A stretch of DNA of 64,000 bases from Vitrella brassicaformis (lineage: Eukaryota > Sar > Vitrellaceae). Below are positions 47,401-60,777 of the stretch, piece by piece; within the stretch, counting starts at the first letter, position 1, and every line of letters begins with the position of its first letter. The stretch lies in the NCBI GenBank assembly GCA_001179505.1, contig CDMY01000170.1:113077-177076 (forward strand), in the 5' to 3' direction. A program made the position numbers and the translations under genes. The notes under the pieces are model-generated. The model saw only the letters and a program-made list of their open reading frames with translations, did no database searches and was not told where the DNA came from.

Positions 47401-50400
47401 TGACCGTACATGATGGTTTGCTTGTTCAGGCGCGCCCTGGCTGCTGAAGGCAAGACGGCTACCGCCAAGCCCTCCAAGGCTAGGTGAGACACGAGCCTGT
47501 AAATGATCGATCCCCTGGCCTACCTGCCTGCCCGCCTGCCTGTCCCTGTCTCTGTCTGTCTTTGTCGGAGCGATGATGTTGAGAGAAGCACTTGAAGCGG
47601 TCTCAAATGCCCATCACAGCTACGTCAACCTCTTGAAGCGTTTTCCACGCAGCAAAGACGTAGGGATGGACAGAGAAGATGAGCCACTCATGGAAGGCCG
47701 ATTGTTTGTGTGACTAGGCACTGGAGTTGTTCGCGAATTTTGTGCGGCAGGTGCGATGACAAAGGCGCAACACTATGCTGATTTCATCGTTTGTGATTCT
47801 TCTGCTATTGCAGCTGTACAACGATGACAGCAGGTCAGCGACTCACTCCGGGAAACAGCATTATCAGATGTGACAGAGAGACACCAGCATTGCCACACAG
47901 AGCCGAGCAAATGATGAACCAGACGGAAACTGACGACGTCGGATCCGTTGCCCACAGTGAGCAAAGCGAACGAATTCAGTAGAGCACACTGAGGCTGTCA
48001 TCCTCTCTGTCTGTCCGTGAATGCTTGCAGGCCAGAATCCTCCCTCGTCGATCGAGTCACCTGAGCCTGATGCCGCTGGTTTTGAGATTAAAGGGGGAGG
48101 TGAGGAGGAGGACGGCTTACGCGCATGTGCAACCAGCCTGATATACATTCCGTGGGATTTGTCTTGCTTGCTGCTGATGCAGGCAGTGAGAAAGAAAACA
48201 ACATCGCGATAATCGAGACCAACAAGAGAAAGCGACTCATGTGGGTGGCGCTGCTCGCGATCATAGGTCAAAGACACGCACAATATTGGCAAATAAATCG
48301 GTAGCCTCGCTTCTATTGCTTTCCTGTGCAGGCCTAGTTCTGATGATCATCATGGGCATCGTCACACACTTCGTCCAAGTAAGACTGGGCACACATTTCG
48401 TATCTTCCCGCCCGTCATAGCAACACAAAACGATTATCAGATTAACGAGCTGGAGACGACTACTGGGCGTCTGCATGACCTGCAGTACAACAGCATCATT
48501 ATCAACAACTGGTACGCCTCTTTGTATGCTTTTTATCCTTCTTCTCGTGTATGTGACGATGATTACACATTACTGTGCTCGCCGTGGAACTGTCATGGCC
48601 GCAGGGCAAAGGTATGCAGTTCAACGACGCTGGTCTACACGTGGTGGCGGCACCTGAGAGAGATCAACCCCAGCGCCCAAGTCCATCAATCAGTTTCGAC
48701 AGCGAACCTGAGCCCAACGGACCTGAGCCGACCGCTGAACATCTCCGAAGAAGAAATCCGAATGCGAATCGATCGAGAGCTGGCCGACATCGAGAGATAC
48801 ACTAAAGAGCTGACTGAAGCCTCCAATTTTATCATCGACAAAGCCGTCGAGGTCTGGCTCACACGATGACGGAAGAGTTAGCGTCCTGTACGTACCTCTG
48901 ACCTGTGCAGGAAGGGATGCGAGACGTGGAAAATTACTACCGAGACTACAATCCTGAGCTCAAACTGAGCTTCTTTAACGGTACGCATAGCATGGAGATT
49001 TTTCGCCGACAGTACACATTCCTACCGCCTTTGTCTTGATTTCAGACTTCGGATTGCCATATGACAGAGTTAGAATGTGATTTGGCACACTCATGTATTG
49101 CTGTCTATCTGTGGCTGCCGTGTTGTGTTGTGTCTCTTATATCGTGTCTCAACCTCACGTGCACGATCAGGAGACCAACTACGTCGGTAAGCTGCTCTGT
49201 GAACAATGGCCCATGCTTGCTGAGTCAATTGCTTTGCCGTGCTGTCCTTGTGATGCAGAGGTAGTTACTGAGTTTCTCGTGGCGGTGTAAAAGAGTACTT
49301 GTAGAGAAGGCCGCAGAGGAATCGCGTCATTTCAAGTACATCTTGCAAGTAACATAGGAGCTGGCCAGCTAGAGCTGGTCAGAGAAGCGTATTTGTTCAT
49401 GTATCCACTCATCGATTTCTCTTCAGAACTGTCTCGGTGCGCCGGGAATTGGTGGTCAGACGATGGATGGAGCTTGACCACATAAACAAGAGTCAGTAAC
49501 CACAGAACGGAATCAACTGCTTGGGTGAATCGTCCGATTCCGCCTTCTCCGTGCAGTTGTGAATCACAGCGAGGGAGTGATTCTCGCCTGCATTCTTACC
49601 ACGCTTTGTCTCAACGTCTTCATCGCGGTTGTCGTGCTGTGGATGGTTCAGATCGGGATGGTCAGCGACGTTCTGAATAGATGACATCTGCACGCACATC
49701 GTCTCTGCGCATTGTGGGCGTGTATGTAGTCCGAGTTTGATCTGCAATCCGACGTTGGGCTGGCTATTCACATTGCCTTCTCACTCTCGCAGCGACAGGT
49801 CAGTAACCGACGGGGCTTAGCACCGCTCACCACGGCATATTCCTGCGGTGTCTGCCTTAAATGTGCCTCGATCTGACAGAAAATCCGGCTCCGAAAACGC
49901 TTCGCCAAAGAAGCAAGGAAAGGAATCGCATTGGGTGATTTCGAAGGCGCCTTCGGCGACCAAGATGACCTACCCAGGAGCGGCTGAGCCTTTCACATGA
50001 GTTTCGCTGTCCTTTGTGCAACGTCTATGCGTCTGTTTCAGGGACGGGGAACAACCGAAAGCTCTGATGGACGGGGAGCCGTATGAGACTCCTATGTCTG
50101 CCAGTCGCAGCCAACAGCAGGCCGCGCCATCCAAGTCCGTTCTGAAGCCGTCCACACCCACACACGGTCTGGTGCGAGCTGACAGCAACAGCTCCCTCCG
50201 TGGGGGTCAACCGCGTGTGCGACTTATGAGTCCCGAAACGTCGAAGCGTGAGCTGCGAAAGGGGGTGAATTCAGACGCTGATATGGTGCGCTTGATGCTA
50301 GACGGGGAAAGGGCAGCTAAGAAGAAGGTCAGCTGAGCGGGAGCGGACTCGTCCATACACTTGTTCCCCTATTATGATAGGCGGATCGGTCACCTCCAAC

Positions 50401-53400
50401 GGGCGCCGACAGGGTGATTGTGCCTCTGTCCGAAATAAACCTCGCCGACGTCGAAGGTATGCAGCCTGTACTGTCTTTCACATTCCTTTACCAATCCGTG
50501 TATGCTCTTATTCACGTGTCAGGCAAGGTACTCAGTGAGAGAGGTGGAGGTGGAAGTGGAGGCACTAAGCAGATGATGTCGAGCGAGGACGGCTCCCCGC
50601 ACAGTCCAGGCTCTCGGCAAGGCGCCAGCGAGAAGGTTCAAAGGTTTCTCCAGCAGCTCCGCCACTCCGGCTCAATGGAGGACGGCCAGGGGAACATGAT
50701 GGTGCCCCGCGGGACGGCCACGCGGAAGAAGTTGAGCGACCTGGCTGCCAGGGAATTCGACGCGGCCACCGGTAAGGCGACAGGAGGTGAGAGCCTGGTG
50801 GACGATTTGGACGACGACATCCAAAGCAGAAGTGCGGCGCGGGCGGGCATGGGTTCGGAGACACATTCTCCCAACGTGTCTCTGCCCCTGGTGCCCCCGT
50901 TCATACCAGTACATGAGCCAGTGACAGCAAGGACTGATTACACTGCGGTGAGCTGGCTGGTCAGACGCTCAGAACAGACAGGTACTCTGACTGGTGCTCC
51001 TTCTTGTTGATGCAGGACGTGTCTGAAAGCCCTCCGCCCATCAATAATACCAGTATGGTGCGCACGCCCTACCAGGACGGATCGAGGGATCGGCTTGCGC
51101 GTGGATCCGGTCAAGTCACGATCAGAGTCAACCCACCCGATGCCGCGGACCACGGCAAAGAGCCCGAGTAAGCATTTGTTGCACATGTGTTTTTGCAGTG
51201 CGATAAATCTACACACGGGGATGTTGTTGATGTTGGTTGTCTCCTTGCAGTCTTTCGGCTACGCAGCAGCACAACGGGGATGAGACAAACCAGACCAAGC
51301 TTCCCGAAATGTTTCTTGACATCTTCAACAATGACTCTTCCCCCAGCAAGCCAGGGAATGCCCATGAGCAGCGGGGCTCTGCTCCCAATGGCACAATGGA
51401 GCCGCGAAAGCCAAAAAGGGGAGATTCACAAGCAAAGGGCGAGGGGGTAGAATCAACGTAAGCAACCCCACGCACGATCCTGCTGCACACGGAAGACCAC
51501 ACTTTCACCATCTCCTTTCCGTCTCCGTGTGTGTGTCTGTGTATGTGTGTGCAGTTCGGCAAGAAAAGGGAGGCGCGGCTCCTCGTCGAGCGATTTGTCC
51601 CCCATGAGCACCGGTGGGAAGAAAGCCAAGGGCAGCGGCAACCTCACGCTCCATCAGAGGTGGCTGCGGTGCAAGCGAAAGTACAAGTGCCTCCAGGAGC
51701 CTCCAAACATTTGCAAGTGGGTCACGACGACCCTTTTCGGACGCCTGTCGAAACTGATGCTCATCTTCTGGGGAGCCATCCTCGCATACTCCATCTTCAC
51801 ATACACCTTCATGGTAATGTCAGCAATTGGCTGCACGTGTACGTACAGGTGTTTCAGGCAGCCTGCAGGTGCTATGCTGTGTGTCGCTGGTCGTCCTTTA
51901 GGCTTACATGATGGAAAGGGTGGACAACTTGACCGATGAGGTGGTGCAGGCGGCCGTCGGGGAGTATCGCTTCCGACATGGGCAAATCGCCACCATACAC
52001 CTGGTCGAACCTACCCTGTAAGCCCAACACAACCCTCTGCGTGTGAAAACACTTTGCCTGATTCTGTTGACAGCTGGCCCTGGCGAGAGACGCTATCGGA
52101 TGCATCCCCTACCTTCCCTGAATACTTCGGGGTGGGTGAGACAACGCCCTTGCAGTCACTGCCTTCCTCACCTCCACCTTTCCTCCCCTCTACGTGTGTG
52201 TCTGGTTGATGGATGTCTGCATCAATGCAGAGGCAGCTGGGGCTGGGCGCCGAAGAGTTGATGAACCTTTTGTATCAGAAGAGCAGCGCCAACGCCAAGC
52301 CTGTTGACCGCAGATTTGAGGACCGAAAAAAGTGTGAATGTACACACACATATATACCTTCACAGCCTTTATGACTGTTTGGTTGGCTGCTGCGTGCAGG
52401 CTGCTCTACTACCCCGGCTGTCTCCTTCGTCCACCTGTCAGTGCTGCCTCGCACTTGCCAGGCTGATGTGACTGTTCTGTCCTTTCCATTTGTTGTTGTC
52501 CCTGTGTGGGTGCAGGAGGGCACCTGCGAGAACAAAACAAACCCTTATCCCTTCTCCGAAAAGATGTTGAATGGGTTCTATCCGTCGCTCGTTGCCTGGT
52601 ATTACACCCACGGCATGGCGGTTGTCGATGCACGCTGCCGCCTGCCATGACATGACGAATGCGCATTTTGTCAGGTTCGAGGAGGCCGAGCGCTTCTTCA
52701 CGAACTGGGTGGGCACACTTTGGCCGGAGAGCGCCTTCAATGTGTTTTGGCCTATGTGGTTGTATTGTTGAAGGTGTTTGGTATCGGCACCCCGCCAGCC
52801 TACTATATGGTCCCCTTCTACAATGACGTCAGCCCATACTGGAGACGCCAACTCTCAGATGACCCCGGCGACGTCCCGGCTACGGCGACAGATGCGCACA
52901 AACGCATGGAGGCCGCCCTGAAGCGGATGAATCGTCTCATGGACGAGCTACGCTCCAGCAGGAATCGCAGCAGCACCGAGGGCAGTTCCCCAGACGAGGA
53001 TGAGCCGTTCGGGCGTGAGCTGCAGGCAAACGGGACGAATGGAACAACCCCTGCGCCCCCCCCTCCGCCGCCGGTGGGGCCGGAGAGGCTAGTCAGGCCC
53101 TGGCTCCCACCTGACTACTGGTACGCGTAGACACAGACAGGAAGGAAGCAAGGCAGGAGGGCGGAATCCCTTACTGACGTCCGATCGCTTGATGTGCTGA
53201 GCAGGTGGCTGTATAACGCATTGCGCTATGACCTGGGCAATGCCTGTGAGCTCCTCGCATGCCCATCCTCTGATTGACAGACAGACAGACAGACAGTACC
53301 CTCACTCACGGCGTTCTCTCTTGCCTTCTCCTTTCTGTGTCTTGCAGTCGAGACGATGGAAGAGCTATTCATTGAGGTAAAAGTGGAGAGCGCTGTTCAT

Positions 53401-53914
53401 GTCACGTCTGTGCTTGGCTGATGGTCGGGCTTGAATGCAGGAGGCCGACAGCGACCTGAAGGATCACGAGACGAAGCTGTGGATTCTAGGAGCAGTGGAC
53501 TGGGCTGTTCTCATTTTGGCCGTCATGTTTCTGCACTACCTGCTGTTCGAGTGGTTTAAAAAGGACGTTGTCGACACGGTACCCACGAAGAGACACAAGC
53601 ATCAAGGGAGGGAGGGAGGAAGGAAGGATGGCTTGCCTTGTCGTGTGGGGCAGGTGGCCATCCTACGAGTATTGCCAGAAGATGACATACAGGTGAGCGC
53701 CGATGGATGTTTGGTGTAATGGCGTGTGAACTATGTGTGTCGATCCCTCCTTTGTCGCAGCAACAAAAACTCTTTGAGCTCTTCAACATCGATCTGGAGG
53801 TGAAGAACGATGAGGAAAGAGAGAGGACACTGCACGCTTCTGCCCCTGTCTGTGTGTGTGTCTTGCTTGGCGCAGAATGAGGAAGGTAGCAAAACCAGCG
53901 ATGCTACAGTCTGA
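44422..53914 (+). CDS. TmcB-like large multipass membrane protein
   Basis: About 35 exons from ATG 44422 (MANDGSGVESSLLTFAPW|QEALYGVLYVMDSS) to TGA 53912-53914. Hydrophobic helices are seen in ALQYVNLAVVFVLDLLQLVPLLL (44710), VEALILLTALTVAIVA (45050), LMSLFSCR..AALLFL (45340-45460), TLVNVTFIVAVSA (45710), AILAVLLTIAVFAL (45920) and LLVVGVCLFMLPMGAWLAL (46070). The family signature lies at 46690-47840: LVLRIFRDEWFLYSSKEKP, FLCYKYIKLSHSQ, and SYVNLLKRFPRSKD|ALELFANFVRQ|LYNDDSR. Further helices are MWVALLAIIGLVLMIIMGIV (48240-48370), GVILACILTTLCLNVFIAVVVL (49570), LMLIFWGAILAYSIFTYTFM (51755) and LWILGAVDWAVLILAVMFLHYLL (53480). A long Ser/Gly-rich cytoplasmic loop spans 50040-51680. Tmc-type proteins are signalling membrane proteins of unclear function in ciliates and slime moulds. 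It may be two adjacent genes, but the splice phases run through. Confidence 0.6.
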
Positions 53915-54289
53915 CAAGTGAATGACTAAGCAGCGCCGTCTCCCTCTCTCTGTCCCATTTACCGTCGACTTTTTGGTTCAGCGAGCAATCCTCGGACTTA
54001 CCGACGGAGTAGTCTCACTGCTTTGGTTTGAGGCCTCTCTCTGTGCCGATGTGGTTTCTTTGATGGATGGATGGATGGCTTGGTTTATACCATGTGCCAT
54101 GTGTGTGTAAGAGTGTGCGTGGGGCGCGGTGAGGCTTTGGGCAATGAGACGTGGATGTGCCGCCATACCACTCACTCATGTGCAATTCGACTTTGACTTT
54201 GAAGCGCCTCGCAGTCAGTCGTGGATCGACACATAGGGTCAGGCACGCGTCTCCGCAGGCAATTATACACACGCAGGAATGCATTGTAT
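53915..54289. other. Convergent intergenic interval
   Basis: 375 bp between two converging stop codons, with a short (ATGG)n at 54062-54077 and nothing else recognised. Confidence 0.5.
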
Positions 54290-57200
54290 TCACTCATCCA
54301 CACTGTCCTCCGCTGTCGATTGCTCTCCAACCACAAACTGACCGCACACGCAGACAAGTGGACAAGAATCGAAGACATGATTTGGACGCCGTCCCTTCTC
54401 TCTGAATGTTTACCTCAGTATCGTCGTGACGGTTTGGAAGGTCACCATCATCCTGCTGCATCATCACTACTTCCTCATCCACCGAACCCACCGAACCCTC
54501 AGCAACTCTTCACGCACAACACAACAACAACAACAACAGAGAGCAGAATGATGTACAACACCACCTTTGTGTGCTGTGCCTTCCCTCCCATCACACCTTT
54601 CAGCCATCACACCGGCGATTTCCTCGTCCACTTCCCCATCGCCATTGCCCTCTGCTTCTTCGAGAATGGCCTGCACGGTCCTCTGATGGTCTGTCTCTAT
54701 TTCATGGATGGTCTGCTGCGCGACTGCCAAGTTGTACTCGAGTTCCTCGATCTGTCTGGCCCGCTTCTCGCCGAGCTTGGTCTGCTTGTCCTGCACACCT
54801 GCCACGAGGGTGGTCAGCCGCCGCGCATCGGCCCCCAGGGCCTCGCTGACCGCCTTCAAGTCCACGCCACTCTTGTCTGCAGCGCCGAACAGATGCGCTA
54901 TGTCGCGCTGGCCGCGAGGCGTGGATGCGTGCGGGCCCAGGTCAGCGAGTGTGCCGCTGCAGTGGCGGACGACGTCCATGTACTGCTGCAGCTGCGGCAG
55001 GAATGTGTGCTGGAGGGTGTCCATGGATGATCGGTGCCTCAGCATCAGCTCGCGAAGGGCATCAAGCTCAGTCTGGGTGGCCTCGTGCGCCTTGACCTTC
55101 GTCTCGAGCACACTCTGACCACACACACACACACACACACGCACACACACACACGAGACCAGATGGGCCACAAGCTGGGATTTCTCTCTGTCTGCTGTCG
55201 GTCAATCACCTGGAAGTCGTCCCGCTGCTGCACCATGTCCTGTGCGATGATATCCTTGGCGAAGCGAAGCTCCTCCCGAGCCTCCTGCAGCTGCCGGCTG
55301 TGCTCTTGCTCCAGCACACACCGCACCTCAGCACAGCGGCCCTCGATCTCACGCACGGCAGCCTCGCGGACGCGCTCGCGGTAGGCAGAGAAGGCGCTCT
55401 CTGAGCCCCCGGACGCAGCACACAGCTCCTGAAGACACGTGTGTGAATGGTGGGTGCATCACGTTAGGCTGGTCACATGTGTGGGCAGGCAGGATGTGCT
55501 CACGTCGTTCTTCTTTTGCAGCGCTGCGCATTGCTGTTCCAGCCGCTCCGATCGGTCGCTGGCCGCACTGGCCGCCTTCTCTGCCTCATGCAAGCGGGCC
55601 TGACACAAACACCAACTCCACCGATACAGATGCTTTTGGGCACTGTCTGTGTTGATTTCCTTTGATCACCTACCTGAAGCTCATTGTATTGTTCCTGTGT
55701 GTATTGGTGGGTCTTGTCCTGGGGGTCTGCCAGCTTCTGGCGAAGCGTGTTGAGCTCCTGATCAACAACGATGAGACAACAGTACCGAGAAGGGGGATCA
55801 CGCTATGTCTGCATTCACCTCTGCTTGTCGGCGCATCTGACGCTGACAGACAGACAGACAAGGAACGAATGCAATGCCTCGGTCGAGGCGCCTCTCCGTG
55901 TCTGTTAGCGTACATCTTTCGCTTGGCATCGATCAGTGATCTCTCGGTTGCGGACCTGCTCGGCCTTCAACGTCGTCTGCACACACATGCGCACACAACG
56001 CGTTCTCAACAGACGATGTGGCCTTGAGTCTGTCTTGGCGTGTGCGTGCCTTGAACCGCGACTCGTTCCTGTCCTTCTCATCGCGTAGGGACTGCAAGTC
56101 ACTCTGAATGACACGTATGTGTGATGGGGAATGCATTCATGGGGATCACCTCTTGTCCGTGTACCTCCCGCTGATGGAGAAGCTTCCTGAATTCTCTTAT
56201 CTTGCGCTGCAGCTGGTGAACCTCGGCCCTGGCCTCCTGGTATGCACTCGACTGGTTCTTCTGGACAGAAGACACACACAGACAGCCATGTCTTTGTGTA
56301 GGGACACTCCCTCCCTCCCTCCCTCCCTCCCTGTCTGTCTGTCTGTCTGTCTGTAAGTTGCTTACCTTGTGCTGTTCCCGGCTCGCTTCCACCAGCCGCA
56401 TCAACTCATCCATCTTGTCACGTATACCCTGACACAAACACACGATGCAACACGCACAGCACCCTCCCCGCCCACCCACCTTATGCATGACGGCCTTCTT
56501 GCCTTCTCCCCATCTGTTGGGCCACACGGGGCGGTTGGGAGGCTGCTCAGTGGGAACCGGCGGGACTGGCCGCCCCGACACACCAGTGGACGTCCGCTTC
56601 AGATGTCGAGAGGGGGCCGTGCTCATAGACGTCGACAGGGAAACCGCATCACTACTGGCATGGAGAGTCCTGCGTTTGGCCATGCGGGCGGCGGTGTGTG
56701 TCATGGGTCGCTCGTCGGGCACCGCGTGGGGCGCGTTGATGTTGCTGGCGGATGGACGCCGCTGGATCCCCTCCCGCATCTCGGTCAGGTCCTCCTCCAT
56801 CACCCCACAGGCATGATGCAACTGCCCCTGCAATGCCAACACACACACATACGAACAGGGCGTCTGTTGGGTCTTGTTGCATACCTGAATATCGTGTAGG
56901 AATACTTTAAGAGATCCCCCATCGCCACTACTATCCTCATGCGACTCGTCCGCCCCATCATCCCCCCCAACCTCGGCCGTCAGAGCGCTATCGTCTTCAT
57001 TGCCTGCCGTCCACTCCCCCCGACCACCCGCACCACCCTCAAGGCCCCGCGTCACGGTCCACGGCCTCTCGGGCAGCGGCGGCAACACAGCCGAAGCGCC
57101 GCCCTTGGCCCCCCTACCCATCTCTCCGACAGTGTCGGAGTGGGCGTGCCGCGCCACGCTTCTCGTGCCGATGTCCAGCAGGTTTCGCGTGGACGACGGG

Positions 57201-57781
57201 ACGGTCTTGGGCGGCAGGGGGGAGAGGAAAGACGCGTCAATGTCGGGGGGCGGGGAGCGGCTCGACGCGAATATCGACGGCAGAAGGGGACGCGACCTGG
57301 CCTGCTGCTGCTGTTTGGTGGTGAGTGGCGGCATCGTGTGGGCCATCATGAACTTGTGAGTACTCCCTCCGTGGTCGCTCGCCGTCTTGCGCACACGTCG
57401 AGGCGGCGCCAGCCCGGGCCCGATGGGTGTCTTGTTGGACGCCGTGAAGGGCATTTGGTCGGGCATCTGGATCTGCTCGAAGGGGCTAGCGTGTTTGTGC
57501 GATGGCACAACGACGGTGTGCGAGCGCGGCACGGGCTCGACGGACTGGGCGCGGGGGAGGGAGATCGGTTGGGGGGGTGAGTCGGCCGAAGAAGCCTGGC
57601 GCGAAACGTCATGATCACGCTGAGAAGGCGAACACCGCGGAGCGAAGTGGTACAACAATGTGGCGTATGCGCGTGGTTTTGTATACCATACCTTGGTCAG
57701 CCTCCGTGTAGATGAAGGCGGGGCTACAGGGGCAGCCTGACCACCACCATAACGACCGCTCTGACCTGCATTCGTCGACAT
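54290..57781 (-). CDS. Coiled-coil protein with long disordered N terminus
   Basis: About eleven exons. ATG 57779-57781 gives MSTNAGQSGRYGGGQ. The next 350 residues are Pro/Ser/Arg-rich (QPISLPRAQSVEPVPRS, LLPSIFASSRSPPPDID, RPVPPVPTEQPPNRPVWP). Short exons then build a continuous coiled coil: GIRDKMDELMRLVEASREQHK, KNQSSAYQEARAEVHQLQRK, SDLQSLRDEKDRNESRFKA, ELNTLRQKLADPQDKTHQ, ARLHEAEKAASAASDRSER, REIEGRCAEVRCVLEQEHSR and AHEATQTELDALRELMLRHR. The last exons splice in phase to EEIA|VAEGSVGSVDEEVV ... HDDTE|FVVGEQSTAEDSVDE and stop at 54290-54292. It is probably a structural protein of cytoskeleton, centrosome or flagellum (inference). It is divergent from the next gene. Confidence 0.7.
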
Positions 57782-58121
57782 TACCCATGGAGAAGACGCA
57801 TGTATCGTGCGGGGTGCGTTTCTCTACCGCGCATGAATGGAGGATGCGAGGCCACGGAATCTTCCACCAATGGCATGCGATTGGCGAGCAGCCCTGTCCG
57901 CATCAACATGGATGGCTGCGTGTTGGCGTCACGGTAGATATGGAGCAGGACCCTTGGTTGACTGGTGCGCGCCTCTTTCTGATTTTTGAGCTCGCATGAT
58001 GTAGCAATCAAGAGAGGAAAGGAGCGAAGAGAATGTAGCATGGCGACGACAGAGGCGTGGAGAGCACGTTGAAGCCACAAAACGGCGCTCCGATTCATAG
58101 CTTTCGCGACTTGGGTGCACG
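57782..58121. promoter_or_regulatory. Divergent promoter region
   Basis: 340 bp between outward-facing start codons of the coiled-coil gene and the F-box-like gene, free of long microsatellites. No element recognised. Confidence 0.35.
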
Positions 58122-60495
58122 ATGGCTGCCATTGCCGCCGCCCAGGTGAGAGAAGAGGGAGCTACGGGCCAGGCAAAGCACGTATATCACGGTGTGACAA
58201 TTTGTGCTGTCTGTGTGTGGTTTGTCATTCGGTTTGGTGCAGATGAGCGCGGTGATACGGGCACAGCTGCTGCCTCAGGTAGAAGGCTATCGGATGAAGC
58301 AGGCTCAGGTATCAGCCAAACAACACACATACCAACTCGTCCATTCAATGCAGTGCATCCAAAGCTCACCGGCTGTCTTATGTGTGTGTGTGTGGTGTGC
58401 GTGTGCAGGTCAATAGCTGCATCGACCAACTTCTGCAGATGGACACCGCTGCTTCGATGGCACTACTGGTGCGGCAGGCTGCCAAACACACCACAAATGC
58501 CTCTGTGTGTCTGTGGAGTCCACTTTGCTTGGCGTTGCTCTCGTCGTGTTGATTCATTCGTCAGATGGTGGCCAAGGTGAGTCGTCAATTTGCTGCTGTG
58601 TCCGAGCTGCTGGCCGAGTTGGCAGAGACCATCAACTCGACCATCGCACTCACAAGACATCGTCGCACACAGGTGAGTGAGTGAGTGAGTGAGTGAGTGA
58701 GTGACCACAGGCACGCACAAACACAAGACCCACACTGATGTGGTGTCCACCTCTTATGTGCTGTGTGCATGTCCTTCTTTCTGTGTGCAATCAGGCGCGC
58801 CGGTTGCACATCTCCGACATTCCCGCCAACCCCATGAGCATCATCCTGGCACTGTCTGACCTCACCACTATCGCCCACCTCAAGTCGACTACCCGACCCA
58901 TCGAAAATGCCCTCCGGCCCATCGTCCGCCGCTTTCGGCTGCCGAAGGCCATCGAGCGGGCGGGGCTGGTCGGTGTGGTGGAGTTCGACGATCAGCTGAG
59001 CCACGGCGATGTGATGAAGGCCATGTGGGTGGTGGAGGAGGGGGGCGAGGGCGGCTGGCGGGAGGTGGGCGACACGCTGAGACTCTCGGAGCACTGCGGC
59101 AATTGCCAGCTGCCGGTCACTGTGGGTGCTGGAGACCTGCAGACACACGCCACCAAGGCGGTAAACACGACATAACAGAAGAGGCAATGGGCGAGCTGCT
59201 GGATGTGTGTTTGGATGCAGGATTTCTTGTCGCTGCCCCGTTTCTGTACGCAATGGATGCTCGTCGGCCGCTATGTCGCCCTCCACCGCCCTACCGGCCA
59301 GCAAGACGGCATACTCCAGCTGTTCCGTCACAACAACAACGAGCTCCGGATCATCCGAAACCAGCCCGGCTTCACCATCACCATCAACCCGCCCCTCCCC
59401 CTCCCCCTCCGCCCCGTCCATCCCTTCTCGCAGCACCCCTTCGCCCACCACGCCAAGCCACACGACCCGCCCGTCCGCCACGGCATTATGTGGCAGCATG
59501 GTGTGGGCTGGGGGACATGTGGCATCAACGACAGGGGCGTTAATTCATCGGCGAGTTCCATGTTGAAGGAGGTGATACTGGCTCACCGGCTGTTGACTGT
59601 GGGCGGCTTCACCGACTCGCCAACAGTGGTGGTGGTCCGGTAAGTCGATGGAAGGCACGCAATGGGAGGCCGAATGGCCATGTGGTGCGTTATTGATGTG
59701 TATGTCAGGCGTGTGCATGGTGGCCATCTGGACCGCATCATGACTCGATCGCCACACACGCCCCTCGACGGATGCTCGTCCGCCCCGTCCATCCCTTCTC
59801 GCAGCACCCCTTCGCCCACCACGCCAAGCCACACAACCCGCCCGTCCGCCACGGCATTATGTGACAGCATGGTGTGGGCTGGGGGACATGTGGCGTCAAC
59901 GACAGGGGCGTTAATTCATCGGCGAGTTCCATGTTGAAGGAGGTGATAGTGGCTTACCGGCTGTTGACTGTGGGCGGCTTCACCGACTCGCCAACAGTGG
60001 TGGTGGTCCGGTAAGTCGATGGAAGGCACGCAATGGGAGGCCGAATGGCCATGTGGTGCGTTATTGATGTGTATGTCAGGCGTGTGCATGGTGGCCATCT
60101 GGACCGCATCATGACTCGATCGCCACACACGCCCCTCGACGGATGCTCGGACGTGCTGGCATTTGAGCTGGCCGATGGGATGTGTGTGCAGCTGCATGTG
60201 CTGACGACGGCTCTCGACCCGTTCATCGCATACATTAACTTTGGCATCCTCCTAGGCGACAACCAGGATGGTACGTACGCACATTGACAACACATCCTCA
60301 TGCTGCCGTGTCGTCGGATCACTGCTCCTCTCTTGTCTGCCTGCAGTTAACGTCACCATTCGCACCACCGAAGCGCCAGCAGCAGGTGTCCCTCAGAATG
60401 CGCACTTCGCCCATCGGTTCCCCCTGACGGTGGCCAAGGTGCGTCGCGTGCTCGGGCCGATAGCAGCCATCGTGCTTGATGGGCAGGCGCCATGA
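58122..60495 (+). CDS. Unknown protein, possible F-box-like N-terminal part, with internal tandem duplication
   Basis: Exons: MAAIAAAQ (58122), MSAVIRAQLLPQVEGYRMKQAQ, VNSCIDQLLQMDTAASMALL, MVAKVSRQFAAVSELLAEL (58565), then a long exon from 58796 with LHISDIPANPMSIILALSDL, which has F-box-like spacing (I-x-x-IP ... L-x-x-L-x-DL) but is not a secure match. It goes on with QWMLVGRYVALHRP (59240-59290), GVGWGTCGINDRGVN (59500-59540) and SPTVVVVR up to the donor at 59640. The frame is restored by joining 59640 (phase 2) to the acceptor at 60079: RVHGGHLDRIMTRSP ... CSDVLAFELADGMC ... FIAYINFGILLGDNQD, with a last exon ending DGQAP at 60493-60495. The acceptor in the first duplicate unit (about 59708) instead leads to a stop at about 59937. 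Confidence 0.6.
59408..59778. repeat. 371-bp tandem duplication, unit 1
   Basis: Starts tccgccccgtccatccc and ends cgacggatgctcg. It covers the 3' part of an exon, its donor, a 60-70-bp intron, its acceptor and the start of the next exon. Confidence 0.9.
59779..60149. repeat. 371-bp tandem duplication, unit 2
   Basis: Same length and order as unit 1, with about five substitutions. One turns atgTGGcag into atgTGAcag (near 59862), an in-frame stop relative to unit 1. Confidence 0.9.
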
Positions 60496-60744
60496 CCGTG
60501 AAGGTGAAAGCCACATATCTGTGAGAGCCACATATCTGATGCAGACATGCATCTGATGTGTATCCACAAGACGCCTGTGTCTTGGTCTCTGTCATGCAGG
60601 ATGGTCGTGTCGCTCGGCTCGAAGGATGACCCGCTTGACTGGGCGGCTGATTAGGTGGCTGTCAGTGGGATGGTCTGTGTGCAAGTTGGCTGCATGTGGT
60701 GCGTCCGGCCGAATGGAATGGACTCATCCGTGGACGCGTGTGTG

Positions 60745-60777
<33 letters not shown>

